The notes: generated from the sequence alone by a model not told the origin. 64,000 nt of DNA from DASUAS01 sp963809795 (GCA_963809795.1 CAWELN010000021.1:124001-188000); one strand, 5' to 3'. Positions 7,340-16,545 are shown, counted from the first letter of the stretch. Numbers and translations are program-made.

Positions 7340-7369
7340 TTGCAGGATCGAACACACGTTCGGTACGGT
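7340..7369 (+). promoter_or_regulatory. dnaE2 promoter (-35 TTGCAG, -10 TACGGT)
   Basis: TTGCAG at 7340-7345 and TACGGT at 7364-7369 are 18 bases apart, with the LexA box filling the spacer. The layout is base-for-base equivalent to the imuA' promoter. The -10 element ends six bases before the dnaE2 ATG. Confidence 0.75.
7348..7363 (+). promoter_or_regulatory. LexA (SOS) box upstream of dnaE2
   Basis: TCGAACACACGTTCGG matches the SOS consensus TCGAAC-N4-GTTCGA except for the last base. It lies between the -35 and -10 elements, as at imuA'. Confidence 0.9.
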
Positions 7370-7375
7370 CGGGCC

Positions 7376-10300
7376 ATGAGCGGCAACGGGTCGGGCTACG
7401 CCGAGCTGCACTGTCACACCAACTTCTCCTTCCTCGACGGGGCCAGCCACCCCGAGGAGCTGGCGGTGGAGGCGGCGCGCCTCGGGCTGGCGGGGCTGGC
7501 CGTGACCGACCACGACGGTCTCTACGGCGTCGTCCGCTTCGCGCTGGCGGCGCGCGACCACGGCCTCCCCACCGTGTTCGGGGCGGAGATGACGCTGGGG
7601 ATCACCCGGCCCGCCAACGGCGAGCCCGATCCCGAGGGAGAGCACCTGCTGGTGCTGGCGGAGGGCCCGGTCGGGTACGCGCGCCTGGCCCGGGCGATCA
7701 GCGAGGCGCAGCTGCAGGGGGAGAAGGGAGCGCCGCGCACCACGGTCGACGCGCTGGCCCGCGCCGCGCGCGCCCCGGTGCACCTCCACCCGCAGCCGAG
7801 CGCCCGCAACGACAGCTGGTACGTGCTCACCGGGTGCCGCAAGGGCACGGTGCCCGCGGCGTTGGTGCGCGACGGCCCCACCGCGGCACGCGACGCGTTG
7901 GAGCGGCTCGTCGCCGGCTTCGGACGCGACCGCGTGCTGGTGGAGCTGTGGGACCACGGTGACCCGATCGACCGTCATCGCAACGACGCGCTGGTCCGGG
8001 TGGCGATGGCGGTCGGGGTCGACGTCGTCGCCACCAACAACGTGCACTACGCCACGCCGGCGCAGCGCCCTCTGGCCACCGCGCTGGCGGCGGTGCGGGC
8101 ACGCCGTTCACTCGACGAGATCGACGGCTGGCTCCCGGCGGCTCCCTTCGCCCACCTCCGCAGCGCGGCGGAGCAGGCCCGTCGCTTCGCGCGCTGGCCG
8201 GGTGCGGTCGAGCGCACGGTCGACGTCGCGCAGACGTGCGCGTTCGACCTCCGGCACGCCGCGCCCGAGCTCCCCGACCACGACGTCCCCGCCGGCCACA
8301 CCGAGATGACCTGGCTGCGTGAGCTCACCGCACGCGGCGCCCGCCTCCGGTACCCGTCGACGCACTCGCACCACGAGCAGGCACTGCACCAGATCGCACA
8401 CGAGCTCGAGGTGATCGAGGAGCTCAACTTCCCCGGCTACTTCCTCGTGCTGGTCGACATCGTGGGCTTCTGCAAGGCGCACGACATCTATTGCCAGGGC
8501 CGGGGGAGCGCGGCCAACAGCGCGGTCTGCTACGCGCTCGGGGTCACCCAGGCCGACGCGGTCGCGCTGGGCCTGCTGTTCGAGCGGTTCCTCTCGCTCG
8601 AGCGCGACGGGCCCCCCGACATCGACCTCGACATCGAGCACCAGCGGCGGGAAGAGGTGATCCAGTACGTCTACGACAAGTACGGCCGCGAGCGCGCCGC
8701 GCAGGTCGCCAACGTGATCACCTACCGGCCGCGCTCGGCGCTGCGGGAGATGGCGAAGGTCGTGGGTCTCTCACCCGGCCACGCCGATGCGCTCACCAAG
8801 TGGATCGACCGGTGGGGCGCGAGCAGTCGAGCAGGCGACCGCGGGTCGTTCGAGAGCCTGCACGACGACGGCCCCCCGGTCCCGAAGCTGGCGCTCGACC
8901 TCGCCGAGCAGGTGATCGACTTCCCGCGCCACCTGGGCATCCACTCGGGCGGGATGGTGATGGCCGACCGCCCGCTCACCGAGTGCTGCCCGGTGGAGTG
9001 GGCGCGTATGGAGAACCGCTCGGTGTTGCAGTGGGACAAGGACGACTGCGCGGCGGCGGGTCTGGTGAAGTTCGACCTGCTCGGCCTGGGCATGCTCACG
9101 ATGCTGCACCTCGCGGTCGACCTCGTGCGCGAGCACGAAGGTGTCGACGTCGACCTCGCCACCATCCCGCAGGAGCCCGAGGTGTACGCGTTGCTCAGCG
9201 CGGCCGACACCATCGGCGTGTTCCAGGTGGAGAGCCGCGCCCAGATGGCCACGCTGCCACGGCTGCGGCCCGAGTGCTTCTACGACCTGGTGGTGGAGGT
9301 GGCGCTCATCCGTCCCGGGCCGATCCAGGGTGGCTCGGTGCACCCGTACCTGCGACGCCGCAACGGCGCCGAGCCGGTCACGTACCCGCACCCGCTGTTG
9401 GAGAAGTGCCTGGAGAAGACCCTCGGCGTGCCGCTGTTCCAGGAGCAGCTCATGCAGATGGCCATCGACGTCGCCGGGTTCACCCCGGGGGAGTCCGACC
9501 GCCTGCGCCAGGCGATGGGGTCGAAGCGGTCGCGGGCGCGGATGGCGGCGATGCGCGACCGGCTGCTCGTGGGCATGGCCGCGCGCGGCATCACCGGCGA
9601 GGTCGCCGACGACATCGTGCACAAGATCGAGGGCTTCGCCGACTTCGGGTTCCCCGAGAGCCACTCGGTGAGCTTCGCCTACCTGGTGTACGCGAGCTCG
9701 TGGATCAAGCTGCACTACCCGACCGAGTTCGCCTGCGCGCTGCTCAACGCGCAACCGATGGGCTTCTACTCACCGCACACCATCGTGCGCGACGCCACCC
9801 GACACGGCGTCGAGGTCCTCGGCCCGTGCGTGGAGCGATCGCGCCGCGACTGCACGCTGGAGCCGCGCACCGAAGCCGCCGGACCCATCGGCCGGCCCGG
9901 TCCGGGCTGGCACGCCGACCCGTCGATCCACGCCCTGCGGGTGGGCCTCCGGTACGTGCGCGGGTTGAGCGACGCGCTGCTCGATCGCATCGACGACGCG
10001 CGCGCCGAGCAGTCCTTCGTCGACCTCGCCGACTTCACCCGCCGTACCGGCGCGCCCACCGACGCGCTCGAGGCGCTCGCCACCGCGGGGGCGTTCGGCT
10101 GCTTCGAGCACGGTCGGCGGGAGGCGCTGTGGGCCGCCGGTGCGTTGCGCGACGCCCGGCCCGACAAGCTGCCGGGCATGGTGACCGGGGCCGAGGCGCC
10201 GACGCTGCCGGGCATGCACGAGGTCGAGGAGATCGCGGCCGACCTCTGGGCCACGGGATTGTCGACGGCCCGTCATCCCACCGAGATGGTGCGCGAGCAG

Positions 10301-10633
10301 CTGGCGGCGCGCGGGATCGTCACCGCGGAAGGCCTGCGCTCGTTGCCCGACCGCACGGTGGTCGACGTCGCCGGCGTGGTCACGCACCGGCAGCAACCGT
10401 CGACGTCGAAAGGGGTGATCTTCATCAACCTCGAGGACGAGACCGGGCTGGTGAACGTGATCTGCACGCCCGACGTGTGGAAGCGGTTCCGCAAGGTGGC
10501 ACGCACCGCGCCCACGTTGGAGATCCGGGGTCTGCTCGAGAAGTACCAGGGCGTCACCAACGTGCTGGCGCGTCGCATCGTCGCGCTCCCTCTCGGCCTC
10601 ACCGACCTGCTGCGCTCACGCGACTTCCACTGA
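7376..10633 (+). CDS. dnaE2: Error-prone DNA polymerase DnaE2
   Basis: A 1085-residue C-family polymerase alpha subunit, the catalytic member of the mutasome. It performs mutagenic translesion synthesis together with ImuA' and ImuB. Domains in order: PHP domain (ELHCHTNFSFLDGASHPEEL to about residue 210); palm with catalytic aspartates in PPDIDLDIEH and KFDLLGLGML; fingers and helix-hairpin-helix region (KIEGFADFGFPESHSVSFAYL); C-terminal OB-fold nucleic-acid-binding domain (VVTHRQQPSTSKGVIFINLED). Its length is typical of DnaE2 rather than replicative DnaE1. The ATG at 7376 is set by homology and by the LexA-controlled promoter ending six bases upstream. It is separated from imuB by two minus-strand genes but shares the same control. 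Confidence 0.97.
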   Translation: MSGNGSGYAELHCHTNFSFLDGASHPEELAVEAARLGLAGLAVTDHDGLYGVVRFALAARDHGLPTVFGAEMTLGITRPANGEPDPEGEHLLVLAEGPVGYARLARAISEAQLQGEKGAPRTTVDALARAARAPVHLHPQPSARNDSWYVLTGCRKGTVPAALVRDGPTAARDALERLVAGFGRDRVLVELWDHGDPIDRHRNDALVRVAMAVGVDVVATNNVHYATPAQRPLATALAAVRARRSLDEIDGWLPAAPFAHLRSAAEQARRFARWPGAVERTVDVAQTCAFDLRHAAPELPDHDVPAGHTEMTWLRELTARGARLRYPSTHSHHEQALHQIAHELEVIEELNFPGYFLVLVDIVGFCKAHDIYCQGRGSAANSAVCYALGVTQADAVALGLLFERFLSLERDGPPDIDLDIEHQRREEVIQYVYDKYGRERAAQVANVITYRPRSALREMAKVVGLSPGHADALTKWIDRWGASSRAGDRGSFESLHDDGPPVPKLALDLAEQVIDFPRHLGIHSGGMVMADRPLTECCPVEWARMENRSVLQWDKDDCAAAGLVKFDLLGLGMLTMLHLAVDLVREHEGVDVDLATIPQEPEVYALLSAADTIGVFQVESRAQMATLPRLRPECFYDLVVEVALIRPGPIQGGSVHPYLRRRNGAEPVTYPHPLLEKCLEKTLGVPLFQEQLMQMAIDVAGFTPGESDRLRQAMGSKRSRARMAAMRDRLLVGMAARGITGEVADDIVHKIEGFADFGFPESHSVSFAYLVYASSWIKLHYPTEFACALLNAQPMGFYSPHTIVRDATRHGVEVLGPCVERSRRDCTLEPRTEAAGPIGRPGPGWHADPSIHALRVGLRYVRGLSDALLDRIDDARAEQSFVDLADFTRRTGAPTDALEALATAGAFGCFEHGRREALWAAGALRDARPDKLPGMVTGAEAPTLPGMHEVEEIAADLWATGLSTARHPTEMVREQLAARGIVTAEGLRSLPDRTVVDVAGVVTHRQQPSTSKGVIFINLEDETGLVNVICTPDVWKRFRKVARTAPTLEIRGLLEKYQGVTNVLARRIVALPLGLTDLLRSRDFH

Positions 10634-10799
10634 CCGCGCCACGCGGCTTCGCCCGCACACCGGCCAGAGTTCCCCTGCGCGGCACCAATCGTTCACCGCG
10701 TGCTCGCGTGGACGTCACCGTCGCGCGCGATGGTCACCGGCAGGAGGGGCGGAGGACTTCGAGGGACTCGTGACTCGAACAACGAGAGGAGGCGCCGAC

Positions 10800-12629
10800 A
10801 TGGGATCGATGCCGCGCCGTATCCGTGCCGCTGGTGCAGTGCTCGTCACCCTGGCGCTGGCTGTGATCGTGGGAGCCGCGTCTTCCGGCGCCGCACCCGC
10901 GGATCCGGCCGCGTCGAGTGGGACGACGTCGACGCCGATCAAGCACGTCGTCGTGATCTTCCAGGAGAACGTCTCCTTCGACCACTACTTCGCGACCTAC
11001 CCGAAAGCCGCGAACACCAGCGGACAGCCGTTCCACGGCTTCGTGTTCACGCCGCAGGTGAACGGGCTCAACCAGCAGCTCCTGACCGCGAACCCCAACG
11101 GGACGAACCCGCGTCGCTACGACCCGTCGCAGATCGGTGACGTCCTCACCTGTGATCAAGACCACAACTACACCGATGAGCAGCTCGCGTTCGACAACGG
11201 CGCGATGGACAAGTTCCCCACGACGGTCGGGACCGGGAAGGGGACCAGCCCGACCGGAGCGCCCTGCGCGGCCGGCGACGTGATGAACTACTACGACGGC
11301 AACACGGTGACTGCGCTGTGGAACTACGCGCAACGGTTCGCGATGAGCGACAACTCCTTCGGCACGACCTTCGGCCCCTCGTCGCCCGGCGCCATCAACC
11401 TCGTGTCCGGCAACACCGGGGCGGTCGACATGACGCACACCGTGAACAACCCGTCGATCGCGACCGCTGCAGTTCCGAACGCCGATCTCACGCCCGACGG
11501 ACAAGGTGGGTTCTCGTTGACGAGCGACGCCCAGCCGTACTGGGACGACTGCTCGACGCGTGACGCGGTCGCCATGAGCGGCACCAACATCGGCGACGAG
11601 CTCAACGCCGCGCACGTGTCGTGGGGTTGGTTCGAAGGCGGCTTCCGGCCCACGACCAGCTTCGCCGACGCGTTGACCGCGACCTCCCACGCCGGCCAGG
11701 CGACCGCCACCTTCGTGCCCGACGAGTTCAAGAACGCCGGGTTCCAGAGCTCGGTGCCGAACTCCACCAACCAGGGCATCTGCAACGCGGTGCACCCCGT
11801 GGGCATCGAGGTCGGCGGGACCGGACAGTACGGCTTCAAGGACGACTACATCCCCCACCACGAGCCGTTCGAGTACTACGCCTCGACCGCGAATCCGCAT
11901 CACCTGACGCTCCCGACCGATGGCGCGGGCCACGACACCCCTGCTGCCCTGGCATCGATCGGGACCGACACGCAGCACTACGTGGGCAACGCGCCACAGT
12001 TCGACACGCCGAACCACCAGTACGACATGAGCGACTTCGACCAGCTCGTCGCCGCCATCGGGGACCACCGCACGTCGCCCGACCAGCTGCCCGCGGTCAG
12101 CTTCTTGAAGGCACCGGGCTACCAGGACGGTCACGCCGCGTACTCGGACCCCCTCGACGAGCAACGCTTCGTCACCCAGGAGATCAACGCGCTGATGCGC
12201 ACCCCCGACTGGCGCAGCACCGCCGTCGTCGTCAGCTACGACGACTCCGACGGCTGGTACGACCACGCCTACAGCGGCGTCACCAACCCGTCGCAGTCCG
12301 TGGCCGACGCGCTCACCGGGTCCGGCCAGTGTGGGACCGGCGCGTCGCTCGCCGGCCAGCAGGGCCGATGCGGCTACGGGCCCCGACTCCCGTTGCTCGT
12401 CGTCTCACCGTGGGCGAAGCTCGACTACGTCGACCACACCCGCACCGACCAGTCGTCGATCATCCGCTTCATCGAAGACAACTGGGGCGTCGCCCGGATC
12501 CCCGGGAGCTTCGACGGCGTCGCCGGACCGCTCAACAACCTCTTCGACTTCCGCGGCATCTTCGGCCTCCCGATCAACTTCCTCCCGTTGCCCCTCAACC
12601 CGGCGACCGGTCAACACCTCTTCGGGTAG
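10800..12629 (+). CDS. Secreted phosphoesterase (phospholipase C / acid phosphatase family)
   Basis: A 609-residue exported enzyme. The first ~34 residues form a Sec signal (MPRRIRA, then a hydrophobic run, then an AxA-type site near SSGAAPA). The mature part starts with IKHVVVIFQENVSFDHYFATYP, the signature of the PF04185 phosphoesterase family that includes bacterial phospholipase C and AcpA-type acid phosphatase. Other conserved segments are FAMSDNSFGTTFGPSSPG, the DSDGWYDH metal-binding region and GYGPRLPLLVVSPWAK. It probably acts outside the membrane on phospholipids or organic phosphates. A strong ribosome site (GAGAGGAGG) precedes the ATG at 10800. A MarR-type regulator follows 101 bases downstream. 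Confidence 0.88.
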   Translation: MGSMPRRIRAAGAVLVTLALAVIVGAASSGAAPADPAASSGTTSTPIKHVVVIFQENVSFDHYFATYPKAANTSGQPFHGFVFTPQVNGLNQQLLTANPNGTNPRRYDPSQIGDVLTCDQDHNYTDEQLAFDNGAMDKFPTTVGTGKGTSPTGAPCAAGDVMNYYDGNTVTALWNYAQRFAMSDNSFGTTFGPSSPGAINLVSGNTGAVDMTHTVNNPSIATAAVPNADLTPDGQGGFSLTSDAQPYWDDCSTRDAVAMSGTNIGDELNAAHVSWGWFEGGFRPTTSFADALTATSHAGQATATFVPDEFKNAGFQSSVPNSTNQGICNAVHPVGIEVGGTGQYGFKDDYIPHHEPFEYYASTANPHHLTLPTDGAGHDTPAALASIGTDTQHYVGNAPQFDTPNHQYDMSDFDQLVAAIGDHRTSPDQLPAVSFLKAPGYQDGHAAYSDPLDEQRFVTQEINALMRTPDWRSTAVVVSYDDSDGWYDHAYSGVTNPSQSVADALTGSGQCGTGASLAGQQGRCGYGPRLPLLVVSPWAKLDYVDHTRTDQSSIIRFIEDNWGVARIPGSFDGVAGPLNNLFDFRGIFGLPINFLPLPLNPATGQHLFG

Positions 12630-12730
12630 CGGGGCGGCTTCTCCCCGAGACCTCGCTCAGCGTCGTCTCACCTGGCGGCGTCGACACTGGCGACGAGGAC
12701 GTCGGCGAACGGACGAATCGAGGACCGGTC

Positions 12731-13192
12731 ATGAGCACCATGGAGCTGCACGCACCACGACCCTCACTGGGCGAGCCGTTGCACCGGGTGCTCGCCGGGT
12801 TGCGGCCGGTGCTGCAGCGGGCGCTGACGCGCAGTTGGCCCGACACGCCGTTGCGGCCGTCGCAGGCCCGGTTGTTGCGCGTCGTTCGCCTGTGTCCCGG
12901 GATCTCACCGGAGCGGGCGGCAGTAGAGCTCCGAGAGGACTCGACCCTCGCTCAGGACCTGATCGCACAGCTCGTTGCACTGGAGTTGCTCGACACGCGT
13001 CGCTCGCGTGATGGCACCGAGCACGAGCTGCGCCTCACCGACCGCGGGCTGGTTCGCACCGTGGCGTGGCAGGACAAGCAGCATGAGGTCCTCGATCGCG
13101 CGCTCGACACGCTCTCGGCCCATGAGCGCGCCTCGATCGCGTTGGCGTTGCCTGCGCTGGAGCACCTCGCGCTCGCACTGTCCGCCACCTGA
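12731..13192 (+). CDS. MarR-type transcriptional regulator
   Basis: A 153-residue winged-helix protein. LRPSQARLLRVVRLCPGISPERAAVEL and LAQDLIAQLVALELLDTRRS correspond to the helix-turn-helix, and DGTEHELRLTDRGL to the wing. An N-terminal helix (LGEPLHRVLAGLRPVLQRAL) and a C-terminal helical segment supply the dimer arms. MarR proteins are dimeric repressors released by small ligands. The target is not evident. A perfect eight-base inverted repeat lies 44 bases downstream (13236-13253) and is a possible binding site. Leu replaces some usual wing residues, so the subfamily is uncertain. Confidence 0.72.
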   Translation: MSTMELHAPRPSLGEPLHRVLAGLRPVLQRALTRSWPDTPLRPSQARLLRVVRLCPGISPERAAVELREDSTLAQDLIAQLVALELLDTRRSRDGTEHELRLTDRGLVRTVAWQDKQHEVLDRALDTLSAHERASIALALPALEHLALALSAT

Positions 13193-13235
13193 TCGACGGG
13201 CCACGCCCGCGACGACCGAATCGGCGGCATCGTGA

Positions 13236-13253
13236 GCGACCGTCCACGGTCGC
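13236..13253. other. Perfect inverted repeat GCGACCGT-CC-ACGGTCGC
   Basis: An eight-base stem with a two-base loop lies between the MarR gene and the MgtE-like gene. It could be an operator or a hairpin ending the MarR transcript. No T-run follows, so neither role is established. Confidence 0.4.
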
Positions 13254-13321
13254 CAACGGGAAAGGCGAGTAGCCTCACTCCCGGCCAGGAGCTGAGGAAA
13301 TGAACGAGCCTCCGAGTACCG

Positions 13322-14557
13322 ATGTTGCAGTCGTGGCGAGCCGTCTTCACGCGCTTCCGCGCGATGTTGCGCTCGGACGCCGCCGGGGTCCGAGCGGGCT
13401 TCTACGCGCTGCTGCTCAGCTCTGGCGGTGACCTGATCGCCGGGCTCACGCTCGGCTCGATCACCGGCACCCTCGCCGCCCTCCCCGGTCTGCTCGTCCT
13501 CGTCCCCGCTGCCATCGGCATGCGGGGCAACGTGTTCGGCGCGCTCGGGAGCCGCCTCGGCACCGCCGTCCACACCGGCACCTTCCGGATGTCGGCCCGA
13601 CGCGACACGCTGGTCGGCCAGAACCTCGCCGCGTCGATCTCGATGTCGTTGTCGGTGTCGCTGGTCCTGGCCGTCCTGGCCAAGGCCATCTCGGTGGCCT
13701 TCGGCCTCGAGAACACGATCTCGCTGGTCGACTTCGTGGTGATCTCGGTGATCGGCGGTTTCCTCTCGTCGATCGTGGTGATGGGCATCACGGTCGTGGT
13801 CGCGCAGCAGGGTGTGCGGCACAACTGGGACCTCGACAACGTGAGCGCGCCGATCGTCACGGCCGCGGGCGACATGGTGACGCTGCCCGCGCTGTTCCTC
13901 GCCACCTACCTCGTGGGCATTCCCTGGCTCACGGTGATCGTGGCGGTGCTGTGTGCGATCGCGGCACTGATCGCATTGGTCGCCAGCCTGCGGTCGCGAT
14001 TTCCCATCCTCCGACGGATCGCGCGCGAGTCGTTGCCGGTGCTGGTGCTCGCCGGCACCATCGATGTCGTGGCCGGCCTCACCATCGAGAAGCGCTTCGA
14101 GTCCTTCCTGGTGTACCCGGCGTTGCTGGTGCTCGTGCCCCCGTTCCTGGAGGACTCCGGCGCGCTGGGCAGCATCCTCAGCGCTCGCGTGTCGACCAAG
14201 CTCCATCTCGGGACGCTCGTTCCGGGCAGGGGCAGCCTGCGCTCGATCGGCGAGGACTTCATCCTCGTGTACCTCTACGCCATTCCCGTCTTCCTGCTCC
14301 TCGGCGTGTCCGCCGACATCGCCGCGCTCGTGGCGGGGCTCAAGAGCCCGGGGAGCCTCGAGATGATCGCGGTGTCGATGCTGGCGGGCGTGATCGCGAC
14401 GACGTTCGCGGTGCTCGTGGGCTTCTACGGCGCGGTCGCCGCCTACCGCCTGGGACTCGATCCCGACAACCACGGGATCCCCATCGTCACGTCGAGCCTC
14501 GATCTGCTCGGCGCGTTCGCGCTCATCCTCGTCATCGTCGCCCTCGGTCTCAGCTGA
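13322..14557 (+). CDS. MgtE/SLC41-type divalent cation transporter
   Basis: A 411-residue polytopic membrane protein made of two homologous halves of the MgtE integral-membrane domain. The first half carries LPGLLVLVPAAIGMRGNVFG, and ends in LDNVSAPIVTAAGDMVTLPAL. The second half repeats these as VYPALLVLVPPFLEDSGALG and DPDNHGIPIVTSSLDLLGAF. Acidic residues in the D-N-x-x-x-P-x-V-T motifs line the ion path in MgtE. The cytosolic N and CBS regulatory domains of classical MgtE are absent, as in SLC41-like members. It probably moves Mg2+ or a related divalent ion. It belongs to a run of cation-handling genes that continues to CorA. Confidence 0.82.
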   Translation: MLQSWRAVFTRFRAMLRSDAAGVRAGFYALLLSSGGDLIAGLTLGSITGTLAALPGLLVLVPAAIGMRGNVFGALGSRLGTAVHTGTFRMSARRDTLVGQNLAASISMSLSVSLVLAVLAKAISVAFGLENTISLVDFVVISVIGGFLSSIVVMGITVVVAQQGVRHNWDLDNVSAPIVTAAGDMVTLPALFLATYLVGIPWLTVIVAVLCAIAALIALVASLRSRFPILRRIARESLPVLVLAGTIDVVAGLTIEKRFESFLVYPALLVLVPPFLEDSGALGSILSARVSTKLHLGTLVPGRGSLRSIGEDFILVYLYAIPVFLLLGVSADIAALVAGLKSPGSLEMIAVSMLAGVIATTFAVLVGFYGAVAAYRLGLDPDNHGIPIVTSSLDLLGAFALILVIVALGLS

Positions 14558-14597
14558 GCAGTCCGCTCGCCGCGGCCGGACGGCGCGGGTGCGGTCG

Positions 14598-15230
14598 TCA
14601 GCTGAGGTGCTCGCCGAAGAACGCGAGCAGCCGTGACCACGCGTCGGTTGCCGACGCCTCGTCGTAGTTCTCCGAGCCGTCGCGCATGAAGCCGTGCTCG
14701 GCGCCGTGGTACACGACGACCGCGTCGCCGTGCCGCGCCTTGACCGCCTCGATGTCGGCCATCGGGATGTAGTCGTCGCGGTCGCCGAAGAACAGGAGCG
14801 TCGGGCAGTGCACGTCGCCGAGGTCGCGGGCGATGCCGCCACCGTAGAACGGCACCGCGGCGTCGACGCCGAGGTCGTCGGCCCACTTGGCGGCGCGGTA
14901 CGTGAACCACCCACCCATGCAGAACCCGGTGACGCCGACCTTCGACGCCCCGCGCTCCCGGAGGGCGGCGGTGGCCGCGGCGAAGTCGCCCTTGAGGTTC
15001 TCGGGGGTGATGGAGCCGATGATCGCCCCGAAGTCGGTCGGGTCGACCCCGTGCGAGCGGGAGAAGAAGTCGGGCGCGATCACCCGGTAGCCCTCGCGGG
15101 CGAGGCGCTCGCAGAAGCGGATGAGCTGGGCGGACATGCCGTTGCCCTCGTGGACGACGACCACTCCGGGGCCGGAGGCGGGGGCGTCGGCGGGGGCGAC
15201 GGAGAAGGCGGGGAGCGTGAGTTCGGTCAT
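14598..15230 (-). CDS. Dienelactone hydrolase family protein
   Basis: A 210-residue alpha/beta hydrolase. The triad is visible: nucleophile Cys104 in GFCMGGW, Asp near residue 152 in GDRDDYIP, and His179 in GAEHGFMRDG. Glu28 in VVHEGNG aligns with the glutamate that activates the cysteine in dienelactone hydrolase. The family hydrolyses lactones such as those of chlorocatechol breakdown, but many members act on other esters, and no catabolic genes flank it. The ATG at 15230 is chosen by homology. It is divergent from the PhoU-RCK_C gene, 66 bases away. Confidence 0.88.
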   Translation of the reverse strand: MTELTLPAFSVAPADAPASGPGVVVVHEGNGMSAQLIRFCERLAREGYRVIAPDFFSRSHGVDPTDFGAIIGSITPENLKGDFAAATAALRERGASKVGVTGFCMGGWFTYRAAKWADDLGVDAAVPFYGGGIARDLGDVHCPTLLFFGDRDDYIPMADIEAVKARHGDAVVVYHGAEHGFMRDGSENYDEASATDAWSRLLAFFGEHLS

Positions 15231-15296
15231 GGGCGCACTCTTCCACGGAGACCGCCGGTCGCGCCCGTCCACGCGGATATCCTCGACGGTTACTCC

Positions 15297-16532
15297 ATGG
15301 GACAAGACGACCAACCCCGCACTCTCAAGGCCATGCTCTCGGAGGCCAAGGACACCTCCGAGCTCATGGTCGACCTGGCGTACGCCGCCCTCTTCTTCGG
15401 CGATGCGGGGATGGCCGGCGAGGTCCACGAGTTGGAGGAGCGGTTGTCGGACCTGGCGCACGCGATGCGCGAGGTGTGCGTGCTGGCCGCCCGCTCGCCG
15501 CGCGACGCCGAGGAGATGTCGAGCGTGCTGCACGTGCTCTCGGCCATCGAGCGCATGGGCAACGCCGCGGTCGACATCGCCCGCATCGTCACCCACAAGC
15601 TCGGCATCCCCGCCGCGCTGGTCGCCGACCTCGCCGCGGCGGAGGAGATCTCACACCGGGTGCGCGTGCGCCCGGAGGCCCTGCTCGCGTACCGCTCGCT
15701 CGCCGACGCCAGCCTGCCGACCGAGGTCGGGATGCGGGTCGTGGCCATCCGGCGCGGCAAGGAGTGGATCATCGACCCTGACGGCGACGACACGCTCCTC
15801 CCCAACGACGTGCTGATCCTGCGCGGCCCCGCGGCCGGCATCCCCGAGCTGCGCGTGCTCGCCGGCGCGCCCGAGTGGCGCCCGCCCGGCACCGACATCG
15901 ATCCCGCCATCCCCACCGACCTCGACCGCGCCGTCGACGTGCTGGTCGAGATGAAGAACGTGTCCGAGGTCGCGATCGGCCTCGCCTACTCGGCGTTGCT
16001 GTTCAACGACCAGGGCCTGGCGGCCGAGGTGAGCCACCTCGAGGACCGGCTCGACGAGATGCGCGAGCGGCTCGAGGTGTGGGTGCTGCGCAGCGCGTCG
16101 GAGCAGGTCGAACCCAGCCCCCTGCGCGGGTTGCTGCACCTCGGCGCGGCGGCCGAGGAGCTCGGCGACGCCGCCCAGCAGATGGTGTGGCTGGTGGAGG
16201 AGAACGAGGAGATGCACCCCGTCCTCGCCATCGCCTTCGGCGACACCGACGAGGTGATCGACCGCATCCCGGTGTCGCCGGGATCGTTCCTCGACGGCCG
16301 CACGATCGCGGAGACCAACATCGAGCTCGAGACCGGCTACTACCTGCTCGCCATCCGCCGGGCGGGCCGCTACCTGTACCGGCCGCGGGGATCGGTGGTG
16401 TTGGAGGCGGGCGACGAGCTCATCGCCTCGGGCCCCGAAGAAGGCCGCTCCCGCCTCGCCAGCCTCGGCGGGTACCGCGTGCTCGAGGACGACGCCACCG
16501 GCGAGATCGCCCTCGTGCGCGTCGACACGTAG
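15297..16532 (+). CDS. Tandem PhoU - TrkA_C (RCK_C) regulatory protein
   Basis: A 411-residue soluble protein built from two copies of a PhoU-like helical unit followed by an RCK_C (TrkA_C) unit. The PhoU-like helices are near residues 10-100 (KAMLSEAKDTSELMVDLAYAA) and 215-300 (VDVLVEMKNVSEVAIGLAYSA). The RCK_C units are near 115-185 (GMRVVAIRRGKEWIIDPDGD) and 325-395 (ETGYYLLAIRRAGRYLYRPRG). RCK_C domains sense ligands such as c-di-AMP in potassium transport systems. There is no channel or transporter segment in this protein. Its stop is 13 bases before the GTG of a P-type ATPase, so it probably regulates that pump. The ligand is unknown. Confidence 0.85.
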   Translation: MGQDDQPRTLKAMLSEAKDTSELMVDLAYAALFFGDAGMAGEVHELEERLSDLAHAMREVCVLAARSPRDAEEMSSVLHVLSAIERMGNAAVDIARIVTHKLGIPAALVADLAAAEEISHRVRVRPEALLAYRSLADASLPTEVGMRVVAIRRGKEWIIDPDGDDTLLPNDVLILRGPAAGIPELRVLAGAPEWRPPGTDIDPAIPTDLDRAVDVLVEMKNVSEVAIGLAYSALLFNDQGLAAEVSHLEDRLDEMRERLEVWVLRSASEQVEPSPLRGLLHLGAAAEELGDAAQQMVWLVEENEEMHPVLAIAFGDTDEVIDRIPVSPGSFLDGRTIAETNIELETGYYLLAIRRAGRYLYRPRGSVVLEAGDELIASGPEEGRSRLASLGGYRVLEDDATGEIALVRVDT

Positions 16533-16545
16533 CGGGCGGCCCGTC

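Noticed and set aside
13193..13321. Possible M-box or yybP-ykoY riboswitch before the MgtE-like gene
   Set aside because: A GCGAGTAGCC segment resembles part of the yybP-ykoY consensus, but the second conserved loop and the closing stem are not found, and M-box core sequences are absent.
12905..14914. A long minus-strand frame antisense to the MarR and MgtE-like genes
   Set aside because: Low-complexity charged repeats typical of a GC-rich antisense frame. The plus-strand genes have clear domains.
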